Counted from the stretch's first letter, positions 1-6,521 are shown. The stretch is DNA of 6,529 bases from Paracoccaceae bacterium (GCA_007120685.1 SKNG01000188.1:1-6529); one strand, 5' to 3'. Notes: generated from the sequence alone by a model not told the origin. Made by a program: numbers and translations.

Positions 1-862
1 CGGCCCGCAGCACGCCGACATTGCCGATATGCGCATCCGGCCCCCGGCCCGCCCAGTCGGCGGCGGTGCGCAGGAAGCGCATGAAGGGCGTCGGCGCCTC
101 GCGCAGGCGCAGCGCCTCGTCTTCGCTGCGGCCGCGCCAGCGCGGTTCGGTGGCCAGGATGATGCGGCCCTGGCTGTCGCTCAGCGCCACCTGATCGGCA
201 AAGCCGGCCCAGCTGCGCTCGAATTTCATCAGGTCAACCTCGACGATGACCACGCCCAGAAGCTGCTCGCCGTAACGGATCGCGCGCGAATAGGCAAAGC
301 CGTAGCCGCCGGTGCTGCGCTCGTAGAGCGTGAAGACGGTCTCCTCGGCGCGGCGCGCCTCGACAAAGCTTGCCTCGCCCGCGCGCACGGCGGCCAGCCG
401 GTCGCGGTCGGTGGCCGCCACCACCGTGGCTTCGGCATCCAGCAGCTCGATCGAGGCCGCGCCCAACTCGCCCTGCAGGTTGATCAGCAGTTGCGAGATG
501 GTCGCATAGCTGCCTTCCTCCAGCGCCGCGCGCAACGCCGGGTCGCGCGACAGCAGCATCGGCACCACCTGGGTGCGCTGCAACTCGGCTTCGATATTGC
601 CGGCATAGAGCACCAGGCGCAGTTCGGCGCGGTTACGGGTATCGACCGTAAAGCGGTCGGTCAGCCACTGGTTGAGCACCCAGACCGAAACCGCCGCTGC
701 CAGCATCAGCCCGCCGATGGCAAGCTTGCCCCATAAAGGAATGCCGTAAGGCCCGAGCGCTGGCAGCTCGGGCGCGGGGACGGCGCGCACCGGGGTGTTC
801 AGGGCCGGGCCGGGCTTGTTCGAGCCAGTCTGGACCGAGGCTGGGCTGGAGCGGGTATTCAT
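1..862 (-). CDS. dctB: DctB-type sensor histidine kinase, N-terminal part (runs off the left edge)
   Basis: The first 287 codons are present; the kinase half lies outside the window. The protein begins with a Pro/Ser-rich cytoplasmic stretch of about 45 residues. One clear membrane helix follows at about 46-66 (WGKLAIGGLMLAAAVSVWVL), then a long extracytoplasmic domain that looks like the double PDC/dCache sensor of DctB proteins. Recognisable pieces are LRLVLYAGNIEAEL (81-94), ATDRDRL (150-156), the VVIVEVDLMKFERSWAG block (about 204-220) and ILATEPRWRG (235-244). Family members bind C4-dicarboxylates such as succinate outside the membrane and phosphorylate DctD to switch on dicarboxylate uptake. 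The ATG at 862 is the earliest possible start, because an in-frame TAG sits four codons upstream (872-874). No Shine-Dalgarno is seen, but a promoter lies directly before the ATG. The gene follows purQ on the same strand after 87 bases. The DctB assignment is by recognition; another dCache kinase is possible. Confidence 0.72.
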   Translation of the reverse strand, partial: MNTRSSPASVQTGSNKPGPALNTPVRAVPAPELPALGPYGIPLWGKLAIGGLMLAAAVSVWVLNQWLTDRFTVDTRNRAELRLVLYAGNIEAELQRTQVVPMLLSRDPALRAALEEGSYATISQLLINLQGELGAASIELLDAEATVVAATDRDRLAAVRAGEASFVEARRAEETVFTLYERSTGGYGFAYSRAIRYGEQLLGVVIVEVDLMKFERSWAGFADQVALSDSQGRIILATEPRWRGRSEDEALRLREAPTPFMRFLRTAADWAGRGPDAHIGNVGVLRA

Positions 863-868
863 CAGTGT

Positions 869-897
869 AGTCTACGCCGCGCGCCCTGCCGGCTCAA
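869..897 (-). promoter_or_regulatory. Candidate sigma70-type promoter of the dctB-like gene
   Basis: Read on the minus strand, a -35 box TTGAGC (892-897) and a -10 box TAGACT (869-874) are separated by exactly 17 bases. Only six bases separate the -10 box from the ATG at 862, so transcription should begin at or next to the start codon, giving a leaderless message. This agrees with the missing ribosome binding site. It rests on the sequence match alone. Confidence 0.42.
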
Positions 898-911
898 GCG
901 CCGGGACAGGG
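884..911 (-). terminator. Hairpin downstream of purQ, possible terminator without a U-tract
   Basis: On the minus strand, CCCTG and CCGGC pair with GCCGG and CAGGG, making a stem of ten base pairs with a two-base bulge and a six-base loop. It begins 39 bases after the purQ stop codon. No run of T follows, so it is not a classic intrinsic terminator. It may slow polymerase, protect the purQ 3' end, or act on the promoter whose -35 box lies inside it. Confidence 0.33.
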
Positions 912-949
912 CAATGGCGGAAGCATGCAGCGGGCGGGCGGCAGACCGC

Positions 950-1618
950 TCAGGCCGCCATCAGCGCCGCGCTCAGCGCAGCGAAAAGCGGCTGGCCATC
1001 GGTGCCACCATGGGCCGGGTCGATGGCGCGTTCAGGATGCGGCATCATACCCAGAACCCGACGGTTTTCCGACAGGATGCCGGCGATGCCCGCGGCCGAG
1101 CCGTTGGGGTTTTCGCCATAGCGAAAGGCGATCCGGCCTTCGTCCCGCAGCCGCGCCAGGGTCTCGGGGTCGGCCTGATAGTTGCCGTCATGATGGGCGA
1201 CGGGGATGGTGATCTGCTGGCCCTCACGATACTCGGAGGTGAACGGGCTGTCGGCGGTGCCAACGGTCAGCGGCACCGGCTTGCAGACGAACTTCAGCCG
1301 TGCGTTGCGCATCAGCGCGCCGGGCAGCAGGCCGGCTTCCACCAGCACCTGAAATCCGTTGCAGACGCCCAGCACATACCCACCCCGTGCGGCGAAATCG
1401 GCGATGGCCCGGGTGATCGGCGCGCGCGCGGCGATGGCGCCGCAGCGCAGGTAGTCGCCAAAGGAAAACCCGCCCGGCAACCCCACCACGTCCAGCCCGT
1501 CGGGCAGCGCCGCGTCCTTGTGCCAGACCCGCACCACATCGGCCCCGGCCCGGGCAAAGGCCACCGCCAGATCGCGGTCGCAGTTCGAGCCCGGGTAGGT
1601 GATTACCGCTGCCTTCAT
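950..1618 (-). CDS. purQ: Phosphoribosylformylglycinamidine (FGAM) synthase, glutaminase subunit PurQ
   Basis: A complete protein of 222 residues, the normal length of the small PurQ type. It is a class I glutamine amidotransferase that releases ammonia from glutamine. With PurS and PurL it converts FGAR to FGAM in cytoplasmic purine synthesis. The whole catalytic triad is visible: nucleophile Cys86 in GVCNGFQ, and His194 and Glu196 in MMPHPER. The N-terminal KAAVITYPGSNCDRD block (2-16) and GLPGGFSFGDYLRCG (46-60) are hallmarks of the family. The ATG at 1618 is preferred to an in-frame ATG nine codons upstream because a strong GGAGGG lies directly before it and because PurQ proteins begin at this point. 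Upstream on the same strand, after 134 bases, is an AmpD-type amidase. The usual partner purS is not adjacent. purQ probably has its own promoter in that gap. Confidence 0.97.
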   Translation of the reverse strand: MKAAVITYPGSNCDRDLAVAFARAGADVVRVWHKDAALPDGLDVVGLPGGFSFGDYLRCGAIAARAPITRAIADFAARGGYVLGVCNGFQVLVEAGLLPGALMRNARLKFVCKPVPLTVGTADSPFTSEYREGQQITIPVAHHDGNYQADPETLARLRDEGRIAFRYGENPNGSAAGIAGILSENRRVLGMMPHPERAIDPAHGGTDGQPLFAALSAALMAA

Positions 1619-1622
1619 GGGA

Positions 1623-1628
1623 CCCTCC
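1623..1628 (-). promoter_or_regulatory. Ribosome binding site that fixes the purQ start
   Basis: The minus strand reads GGAGGG followed by four bases and the ATG at 1618. This strong Shine-Dalgarno match decides for the 222-residue form over the one starting nine codons further upstream. Confidence 0.8.
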
Positions 1629-1655
1629 GCTTCTGGCCGGGACATGTTTCGGGGC

Positions 1656-1661
1656 CTTATA
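1656..1661 (-). promoter_or_regulatory. Possible -10 box for purQ
   Basis: The minus strand reads TATAAG, five of six consensus bases, 37 bases before the purQ ATG in a very GC-rich gap. No good -35 box is found 16-18 bases upstream. A GGCGC/GCGCC inverted repeat with a ten-base loop (1678-1697) lies there instead and could be an operator or chance. The rest of the 1619-1752 gap shows no small gene. Confidence 0.27.
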
Positions 1662-1752
1662 CAGCCATGACCCGCCCGGCGCCACTGGCCTTGCGCCCAT
1701 CAAGGCGGGGTTTGCCCCCTGTATCGGATGGGATGTGGCACCCCCGCCGGTG

Positions 1753-2508
1753 TCAGATCCCGTCACCACGGACGCTGCGCCGGACCTGTTGCGTCGTCCT
1801 GTAGCGGTCACGATGCGGTGACACGGTGCCAGGGGCGGACCGATCGGTGTTGGCGACCTCCAGTTGCGCCACCAGATCCGCCGCCGCCGCGCGGTCTATG
1901 GGCGCCTCGGGCCCCTGCGCGCCGGGGCGGAAGCGCAGCCGGAAGGCGGCCAGCCGCAGCGGCGGCGCTACCTCGGGATAACCCAGCCGGTCCAGCGATA
2001 CCGGCAGCGGCGTGCCGGCATCGCCCCCCGGGCGCGGCCAGATCGACAACCCCAGCAGCGCCAACCGCCGCCAGTCGAAGCGGGGGCCAGGATCCTGCTT
2101 GCGTTCCGGGGCCATGTCGGAATGCGCGATGACCCCGGCCGGCGGGATGGCCCAGCGGTGCAGGACACCGCCCAGCAACGCCTCCAGCGCCTGCATTTGC
2201 GGCGCGGCAAAGGGGCTGGCGCCGTCGTTGTCCAGCTCAATCCCGATCGAGCGCGAGTTCACGTCGCCGCGACCGCCCCAGGACCCGGCGCCGGCATGCC
2301 AGGCGCGCGCCGTCTCTTCCACCAGCTGCCAGACACGGCCGTCGGCACCGATCAGATAATGCGCCGAAACCTGCGCCTCGAGCGCGCAAAGCCGCTCCAG
2401 CGCCGACGGGACATCGGGCATCTGCGTGTAGTGCAGGACAACAAGTTCAGGCCGCAAGCCATTGCGCCGCGGGCCGAAATTGGGCGAGGGGTGGCGGATC
2501 ACCGGCAC
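1753..2508 (-). CDS. AmpD-type N-acetylmuramoyl-L-alanine amidase (Amidase_2 fold)
   Basis: A 251-residue zinc amidase of the kind that cuts the bond between N-acetylmuramic acid and the L-Ala of the peptide stem, used in peptidoglycan recycling or turnover. The expected zinc ligands are present: His26 in VVLHYTQ, His129 in IAHSDMAPER and Asp139 in KQDPGPRFDW. Glu91 in SIGIELDN and Lys137 match the catalytic Glu and Lys of AmpD. The catalytic domain covers about 1-160, followed by a helical segment (170-217) shared with alphaproteobacterial relatives. No signal peptide is seen, so a cytoplasmic recycling role is more likely than secretion. Residues from about 218 onward form an Arg-rich tail that I do not recognise. 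The start is GTG; a second GTG two codons later (2502) has a better-placed GAAGG and could be the true one. It lies 21 bases after the lipoprotein gene, probably in one transcript. Confidence 0.9.
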   Translation of the reverse strand: MPVIRHPSPNFGPRRNGLRPELVVLHYTQMPDVPSALERLCALEAQVSAHYLIGADGRVWQLVEETARAWHAGAGSWGGRGDVNSRSIGIELDNDGASPFAAPQMQALEALLGGVLHRWAIPPAGVIAHSDMAPERKQDPGPRFDWRRLALLGLSIWPRPGGDAGTPLPVSLDRLGYPEVAPPLRLAAFRLRFRPGAQGPEAPIDRAAAADLVAQLEVANTDRSAPGTVSPHRDRYRTTQQVRRSVRGDGI

Positions 2509-2529
2509 CTTCGGCCCGCCCGGCCGAGC

Positions 2530-3276
2530 TCAGTCGGCGGCGGCGCGCGCCACGCGCCGGATCGGCTCCGGATCCCACCAGCAGGCAAAGCCGTCACCAT
2601 CCGGGTCCAGGTTGTGGCGGTCGTTTTCAGGCCCGCCGGCGGCCAGGAATGCCTCCTGCGCGGCGCTCTGGTCGGCAAATTGCAGGCAGTTGCGTTCCCA
2701 CAATTGCCAGCGCAACGGATTGCGCCGCGTGTAGCGTTGGGTGCCCACGGGATGCGTCGTGCTCAACGCGAAGGCGACGATATTCGGCCCGTCCTCGGCA
2801 CCCGTCGCCTCGCCATCGACGCGCACCACCTGCACTTCGGGGCCGATCTCGGGCACCCCGAAACTGGGCATCGGACGTTCATCGTGCGGCGCATCGCTGG
2901 CCGCCGCCTCTGCCGGCGCATCGCCCTGCGGCGGCAAGGGGGCAGCGGTGGGGTTCGGCGCGGCGGCCGGGTCCAGCGAGGCCGAGGGCAAGCGTGCCTC
3001 GGCCATCGCCGGCGCTGCCTGGGCCGGCGGGGCGGTGGCTGGCGCGGGCGGTTCGGCTTGGACGGTTGCCGACAGCGGTGCGCCTGGCGTTTCCGGCGGC
3101 ACCGAAAAGGGTGACGCGCCCCGGGGCTGGCTTTCGCGTTCGCGCAGGAACCGCTGATAGTTGGTTTCTGCCGCCGCTGTGCTGCTGACTGGTCCGGTGG
3201 CGCGCGTCGGTGCGACCGGGTCGGCGCAGCCGGCAACAACCAGCATCGCGGCTGTCAGCACAATCGTTACCCGCAT
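2530..3276 (-). CDS. Predicted lipoprotein with C-terminal Excalibur-like calcium-binding motif, function unknown
   Basis: 248 residues. The N-terminus is a lipoprotein signal peptide: MR, a hydrophobic stretch, and lipobox VVAGC with the lipidated Cys at 17. The next residue is Ala, not Asp, which favours outer-membrane sorting. Residues about 55-135 are a low-complexity Pro/Ala-rich linker. The C-terminal part (about 138-248) is compact and ends in an Excalibur-like signature: Asn196-Cys197, then GGP (214-216), then LDPDGDGFAC with Asp224, Asp226, Asp228 and Cys232. In Excalibur domains the DxDxDG loop resembles an EF-hand calcium loop and the two Cys are likely to form a disulphide. The rest of the protein has no recognised enzyme motif. 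The start has AGGGA eight bases upstream. It follows gatA by 69 bases and precedes the amidase by 21, so a cell-envelope role is reasonable but inferred. Confidence 0.85.
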   Translation of the reverse strand: MRVTIVLTAAMLVVAGCADPVAPTRATGPVSSTAAAETNYQRFLRERESQPRGASPFSVPPETPGAPLSATVQAEPPAPATAPPAQAAPAMAEARLPSASLDPAAAPNPTAAPLPPQGDAPAEAAASDAPHDERPMPSFGVPEIGPEVQVVRVDGEATGAEDGPNIVAFALSTTHPVGTQRYTRRNPLRWQLWERNCLQFADQSAAQEAFLAAGGPENDRHNLDPDGDGFACWWDPEPIRRVARAAAD

Positions 3277-3293
3277 GTGAAAAGTCCCTTCTC

Positions 3294-3329
3294 CCGGGTT
3301 ACCCCGGTTGCCTGTCTGGTCTTGCGACC
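3294..3329 (-). other. Two small GNRA-loop hairpins in the gatA-lipoprotein gap
   Basis: In the 69-base gap the minus strand can fold GGTC-GCAA-GACC (3318-3329) and CCGGG-GTAA-CCCGG (3294-3307). Both loops fit GNRA, which makes short stems unusually stable in RNA. The second ends 17 bases before the lipoprotein ATG, just ahead of its ribosome binding site. Neither is followed by a T-run, so they are not ordinary terminators. They may mark an RNA processing or stability point between the genes, or be chance. Confidence 0.3.
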
Positions 3330-3345
3330 TTGCATGCGCACGAGG

Positions 3346-4827
3346 TTACCACCATTTTGCCGGCTTGGAAACAAAGCCCGCCGCCGCTTCCAACACATGC
3401 GCGAGATTCAGCAGGCCCGCTTCGTCCCAGGGCCGGCCGATCAGTTGCAGGCCCAGCGGCAGGCCCTGGCGGTCCAGCCCCGCCGGCAGGGCGATGCCGG
3501 GCAGGCCGGCCATGTTGACCGGCACGGTGAAGATGTCGTTGAGGTACATCTGCACCGGGTCGGCATCCTGCATCGCGCCCAGGCCGAAGGCGGCCGAGGG
3601 GGTGGCGGGGGTCAGGATGGCATCCACGCCCTCGGCGAAGACGGTCTCGAAATCGCGCTTGATCAGGGTGCGGACCTTGCGCGCGCGGTTGTAATAGGCG
3701 TCGTAGAACCCGGCCGACAGCACATAGGTGCCGATCATCACGCGGCGCTGCACCTCGGCCCCGAAGCCTTCGGCGCGGGTCTTTTCGTACATTTCGGTGA
3801 TGCCCTCGCCCGGGGCCAGTTTCGCGCGGTGGCCGAAGCGGACGCCGTCATAGCGGGCGAGGTTGGAACTGGCCTCGGCCGGGGCGACCACATAATACGC
3901 GGGTAGGGCATATTGCGTGTGCGGCAGGGAGATATCGACGATTTCGGCGCCCGCGTCGCGCAGCATCTCGGTGCCCTGCGCCCACAGTTTTTCAATCTCT
4001 TCCGGCATGCCCTCCATGCGATACTCGCGCGGAATGCCAATTTTCCGACCTTTGACGCTGTCGCCCAGCATGGCCTCGTAATCCGGCACCGGCAGATCGG
4101 CCGAGGTGGAATCCTTCGGGTCATGGCCGGCCATCGCGCCCAGCATGATGGCAGTGTCGCGCACCGTGCGGGTCATCGGCCCGGCCTGATCCAGCGAGGA
4201 GGCAAAGGCCACGATCCCCCAGCGCGAGCAGCGCCCGTAGGTGGGTTTCAGCCCCACGGTGCCGGTAAAGGCCGCGGGCTGGCGGATCGACCCGCCGGTA
4301 TCAGTGCCCGTGGCGCCCAGGCACAGCCCCGCCGCCACCGCCGCCGCCGACCCGCCCGATGACCCGCCGGGGGTCAGCGTGCGGTCGTCCACCTTCCACG
4401 GGTTCACGGCGGGCCCGTAGCAGGAGGTCTCGTTACTGGACCCCATGGCGAATTCGTCCATGTTCAGCTTGCCCAGCATCACCGCGCCGGCGTCGCGCAA
4501 CTGGGCCGAGACGGTCGATTCGTAGGGCGGCAGGAAGCCCCCCAGGATGCGGCTGGCCGCCTGGCTGGGGACGCCCTCTGTGCAGAACAGGTCCTTGATG
4601 CCCACCGGGATGCCGCATAACGCCGGCGCCTCGCCGGCCTTGAGCCGCGCATCGGCCGCCCGCGCGCGGTCCAGCGCGATTTCCGGTGTCATGTGCACAA
4701 AGGCGTTCAGCGCCGAGGCCCCCTCGATCGCCGTCAGGCAGGCCTCGGTCAGCGCCGTGGCCGTGGTCTCGCCCTTGCGCAGCGCGTCGCGCGCCTGGGC
4801 GATGGTCAATTCGTTCAGCGCGCTCAT
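3346..4827 (-). CDS. gatA: Asp-tRNA(Asn)/Glu-tRNA(Gln) amidotransferase subunit A
   Basis: 493 residues, full length for GatA. This amidase-signature subunit hydrolyses glutamine and passes the ammonia to GatB, which amidates Glu-tRNA(Gln) (and often Asp-tRNA(Asn)). The Lys-Ser-Ser triad is intact: Lys78 in GIPVGIKDLF, the cis-Ser at 156 in TPGGSSGGS, and nucleophile Ser180 in TDTGGSIRQPAA. The start at 4827 overlaps the gatC stop as ATGA, and AAGGTGG just before it inside gatC serves as ribosome binding site; this implies translational coupling. The frame stays open further upstream to 5307, but that part reads gatC and the promoter region out of frame and is not protein. gatB is not in this window. 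The protein ends with a TAA in a 69-base gap before the lipoprotein gene. Confidence 0.98.
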   Translation of the reverse strand: MSALNELTIAQARDALRKGETTATALTEACLTAIEGASALNAFVHMTPEIALDRARAADARLKAGEAPALCGIPVGIKDLFCTEGVPSQAASRILGGFLPPYESTVSAQLRDAGAVMLGKLNMDEFAMGSSNETSCYGPAVNPWKVDDRTLTPGGSSGGSAAAVAAGLCLGATGTDTGGSIRQPAAFTGTVGLKPTYGRCSRWGIVAFASSLDQAGPMTRTVRDTAIMLGAMAGHDPKDSTSADLPVPDYEAMLGDSVKGRKIGIPREYRMEGMPEEIEKLWAQGTEMLRDAGAEIVDISLPHTQYALPAYYVVAPAEASSNLARYDGVRFGHRAKLAPGEGITEMYEKTRAEGFGAEVQRRVMIGTYVLSAGFYDAYYNRARKVRTLIKRDFETVFAEGVDAILTPATPSAAFGLGAMQDADPVQMYLNDIFTVPVNMAGLPGIALPAGLDRQGLPLGLQLIGRPWDEAGLLNLAHVLEAAAGFVSKPAKWW

Positions 4828-5114
4828 TCCACCACCTTCGGCACGGCAAAGAACCCCTCGCGCGCATCGGGCGCATTGGCCAGCACGCGGTCCTGCTGGT
4901 TGCCATCGCTCACCCGGTCGGCGCGCCGCTTCAGCCGCATCGGCGTGACCGAGGTCATGGGTTCCACGCCCTCCACATCGACCGCGTTCAACTGCTCCAT
5001 GAAGGTCAGGATATGGCTCAGCTCGCTGGCCAGTTGCGGCAGGTTTTCCTCGGCCACGCGGATGCGGGCGAGCTTTGCCACGCGGCGCGCGGTTTCCTTG
5101 TCGATGGTGGACAT
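4824..5114 (-). CDS. gatC: Asp-tRNA(Asn)/Glu-tRNA(Gln) amidotransferase subunit C
   Basis: 96 residues, the normal length. GatC is a small belt-like protein that wraps around GatA and GatB and stabilises the complex. The N-terminal helix STIDKETARRVAKLARI (2-18), the ELSHILTFMEQLNAVD segment (30-45), the GVEPMTS motif (49-55) and the C-terminal REGFFAVPKVVE (85-96) are all typical of the family. The ATG at 5114 follows a CGGAG six bases upstream. The stop TGA shares four bases with the gatA start. It is the first gene of the minus-strand run and is transcribed divergently from serS across 117 bases. Confidence 0.97.
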   Translation of the reverse strand: MSTIDKETARRVAKLARIRVAEENLPQLASELSHILTFMEQLNAVDVEGVEPMTSVTPMRLKRRADRVSDGNQQDRVLANAPDAREGFFAVPKVVE

Positions 5115-5142
5115 CGGGCACTCCGTTGCACGGTTGCGCGGG

Positions 5143-5170
5143 GTTTATCGCCGCGCGCCGGGCGGCGCAA
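5143..5170 (-). promoter_or_regulatory. Candidate promoter of gatC-gatA
   Basis: The minus strand has TTGCGC (5165-5170), then 15 or 16 bases, then GATAAA or ATAAAC (5143-5149), the only AT-rich patch in the gatC upstream region. It leaves a leader of about 20 bases that holds the CGGAG ribosome binding site. The spacing is somewhat short, so this is tentative. The spacer is occupied by a GCGCC-GGGC-GGCGC hairpin (5155-5168). Confidence 0.32.
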
Positions 5171-5196
5171 GCGCGCGGCCTTTTCCCGCGCGCGGG
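5151..5196. repeat. Inverted repeats in the serS/gatC divergent promoter region
   Basis: CCGCGCGC (5151-5158) is matched by its exact reverse complement GCGCGCGG (5171-5178) across a 12-base spacer. Nearby, CCCGCGCGCGGG (5185-5196) is a perfect 12-base palindrome. Both lie between the two start codons. They could be an operator pair or a consequence of the extreme GC content. On the plus strand, GCATAG (5203-5208) with TTTTCC (5181-5186) 16 bases before it is a weak serS promoter candidate around the palindrome. Confidence 0.4.
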
Positions 5197-5231
5197 GATG
5201 GTGCATAGGGGGCGCAAAGCGAGGGGAAGCC

Positions 5232-6521
5232 ATGCACGATATCCGCGCGATCCGCGAAAACCCGGAAGCCTTTGACGCGGCGCTGGCCCGGCGGGGGCTG
5301 GCATCACTGGCGGGGGAGTTGCTGGCGGTGGACGAGCAGCGCCGCGCGGCGATCACCCGGGCCGAGGGGGCGCAGGCCGAGCAGAACCGGGCCTCGAAGG
5401 AGGTCGGTGCGGCCAAGGCGCGCGGGGATGAGGGTGAATTCGAGCGGCTGCGCGCGCTGGTGGCCGAAAAGAAGGCCGAGGTGGCGGCAATGCGCGGTGA
5501 GGCCGATGCGGCGGATGCGCGGTTGCAGGCGATGCTGGCCGAGATCCCCAACCTGCCGCTGGCCGAGGTGCCGGAAGGGGCGGATGAGGCGGATAATGTC
5601 GAGGTCCGCCGCTGGGGCAGCCCGCGCAATATCGAGACCCCGCGTGAGCATTTCGACATTCCGGCGGTGCAGGGAGGGCTGGATCTGCCGCTCGCCGCGA
5701 AGCTTTCGGGCGCGCGGTTCATGGTGTTGCGGGCGTCCGTGGCACGGCTGCACCGGGCCTTGGCGCAGTTCATGCTGGACCTGCATGGCGGCAGCCACGG
5801 GCTGACCGAGGTCTGGGCGCCGGTGCTGGTGCGCGACGAGGCGATGTTCGGCACCGGGCAATTGCCGAAATTCGCCGAGGACAGCTATCAGACGACGAAT
5901 GGCTGGTGGCTGGTGCCTACCTCGGAGGTGTCGATCACCAATTTCGCGGCCGGGGAGATTTACGAGGCGGGTGACCTGCCGATCCGCATGGTGGCGCATT
6001 CGCAATGCTTCCGGTCCGAGGCGGGCTCGGCAGGGAAGGACACCACCGGCATATTGCGTCAGCACCAGTTCGAGAAGGTAGAGATGGTGACGCTGTGCAC
6101 CCCCGATCAGGCGCTGGCCGAACATGAGCGGATGACCGGCTGCGCCGAGGCGGTGTTGCAGGCGCTGGGGCTGCCCTATCGGGTGGTGGTGCTGTGCACG
6201 GGCGACATGGGGTTCGGCGCGCAGAAGACCCATGATATCGAGGTCTGGCTGCCGGGGCAGGGGAAATACCGTGAAATCAGTTCGGTATCGACCTGCGGGA
6301 CGTTCCAGGCGCGGCGGATGAATGCGCGGTTCCGGCCCGAGGGGGGCGGCAAGCCCGAATTCATCGCCACGCTGAACGGATCCGGCCTCGCCGTGGGGCG
6401 AACGCTGATTGCGGTGCTGGAGAACGGGCAGGAGGCGGACGGGTCGGTGAGCCTGCCCGAGGTTCTGGCGCCGTATCTGGGGGGGGCGGGGCAGATCTCG
6501 GCCGAGGGCGCGCTGGTTTAG
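5232..6521 (+). CDS. serS: Seryl-tRNA synthetase
   Basis: 429 residues, complete and of normal bacterial length. The enzyme charges tRNA(Ser), and tRNA(Sec) where present, with serine in the cytoplasm. The N-terminal MHDIRAIRENPEAFDAALARR is diagnostic. Residues about 30-105 are rich in Ala, Glu, Arg and Lys and form the long antiparallel coiled-coil arm that contacts the tRNA variable arm. The class II catalytic core follows: motif 1 around 170-200, the serine-binding TSE (230-232), motif 2 FRSEAGSAGKDTTG and RQHQFEKVEM (260-285), and motif 3 LNGSGLAVGRTLIAVLEN (381-398). SSVSTCGTFQARR (350-362), also typical, is intact. The start follows a good GAGGGGAA at 5221-5228. The frame is open upstream to 4686, but there it runs antisense to gatA/gatC. 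It is divergent from gatCA; only eight bases remain after its stop, so its downstream neighbour is unknown. Confidence 0.98.
   Translation: MHDIRAIRENPEAFDAALARRGLASLAGELLAVDEQRRAAITRAEGAQAEQNRASKEVGAAKARGDEGEFERLRALVAEKKAEVAAMRGEADAADARLQAMLAEIPNLPLAEVPEGADEADNVEVRRWGSPRNIETPREHFDIPAVQGGLDLPLAAKLSGARFMVLRASVARLHRALAQFMLDLHGGSHGLTEVWAPVLVRDEAMFGTGQLPKFAEDSYQTTNGWWLVPTSEVSITNFAAGEIYEAGDLPIRMVAHSQCFRSEAGSAGKDTTGILRQHQFEKVEMVTLCTPDQALAEHERMTGCAEAVLQALGLPYRVVVLCTGDMGFGAQKTHDIEVWLPGQGKYREISSVSTCGTFQARRMNARFRPEGGGKPEFIATLNGSGLAVGRTLIAVLENGQEADGSVSLPEVLAPYLGGAGQISAEGALV

Noticed and set aside
29..736. Plus-strand open frame of 235 residues at the left edge
   Set aside because: It is antisense to the dctB-like gene, which has a clear membrane helix and sensor-domain motifs. 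The plus-strand product resembles nothing known.
1707..1718. GGGG-TTTG-CCCC mini-hairpin between the amidase and purQ
   Set aside because: A four-base-pair stem without a T-run in GC-rich DNA is expected by chance and is too weak to call a terminator.
914..1804. Long plus-strand open frame (296 residues) opposite purQ
   Set aside because: It is the antisense shadow of purQ, which has an intact catalytic triad, correct length and a strong ribosome binding site. The shadow has no recognisable domain and is open because of the high GC content.
1864..3114. Plus-strand open frame of 416 residues
   Set aside because: It lies antisense across two well-supported minus-strand genes (amidase and lipoprotein) and its product is an Arg/Gly/Gln-rich sequence with no family resemblance.
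4686..5231. N-terminal extension of serS (611-residue form)
   Set aside because: It is antisense to gatA and gatC. The family start MHDIRAIREN and its ribosome binding site lie at 5232.
4828..5307. N-terminal extension of gatA (653-residue form)
   Set aside because: The extra 160 residues read through gatC and the divergent promoter region in the wrong frame. GatA proteins start at MSALNELTIA, where the ATGA overlap with gatC also places the start.
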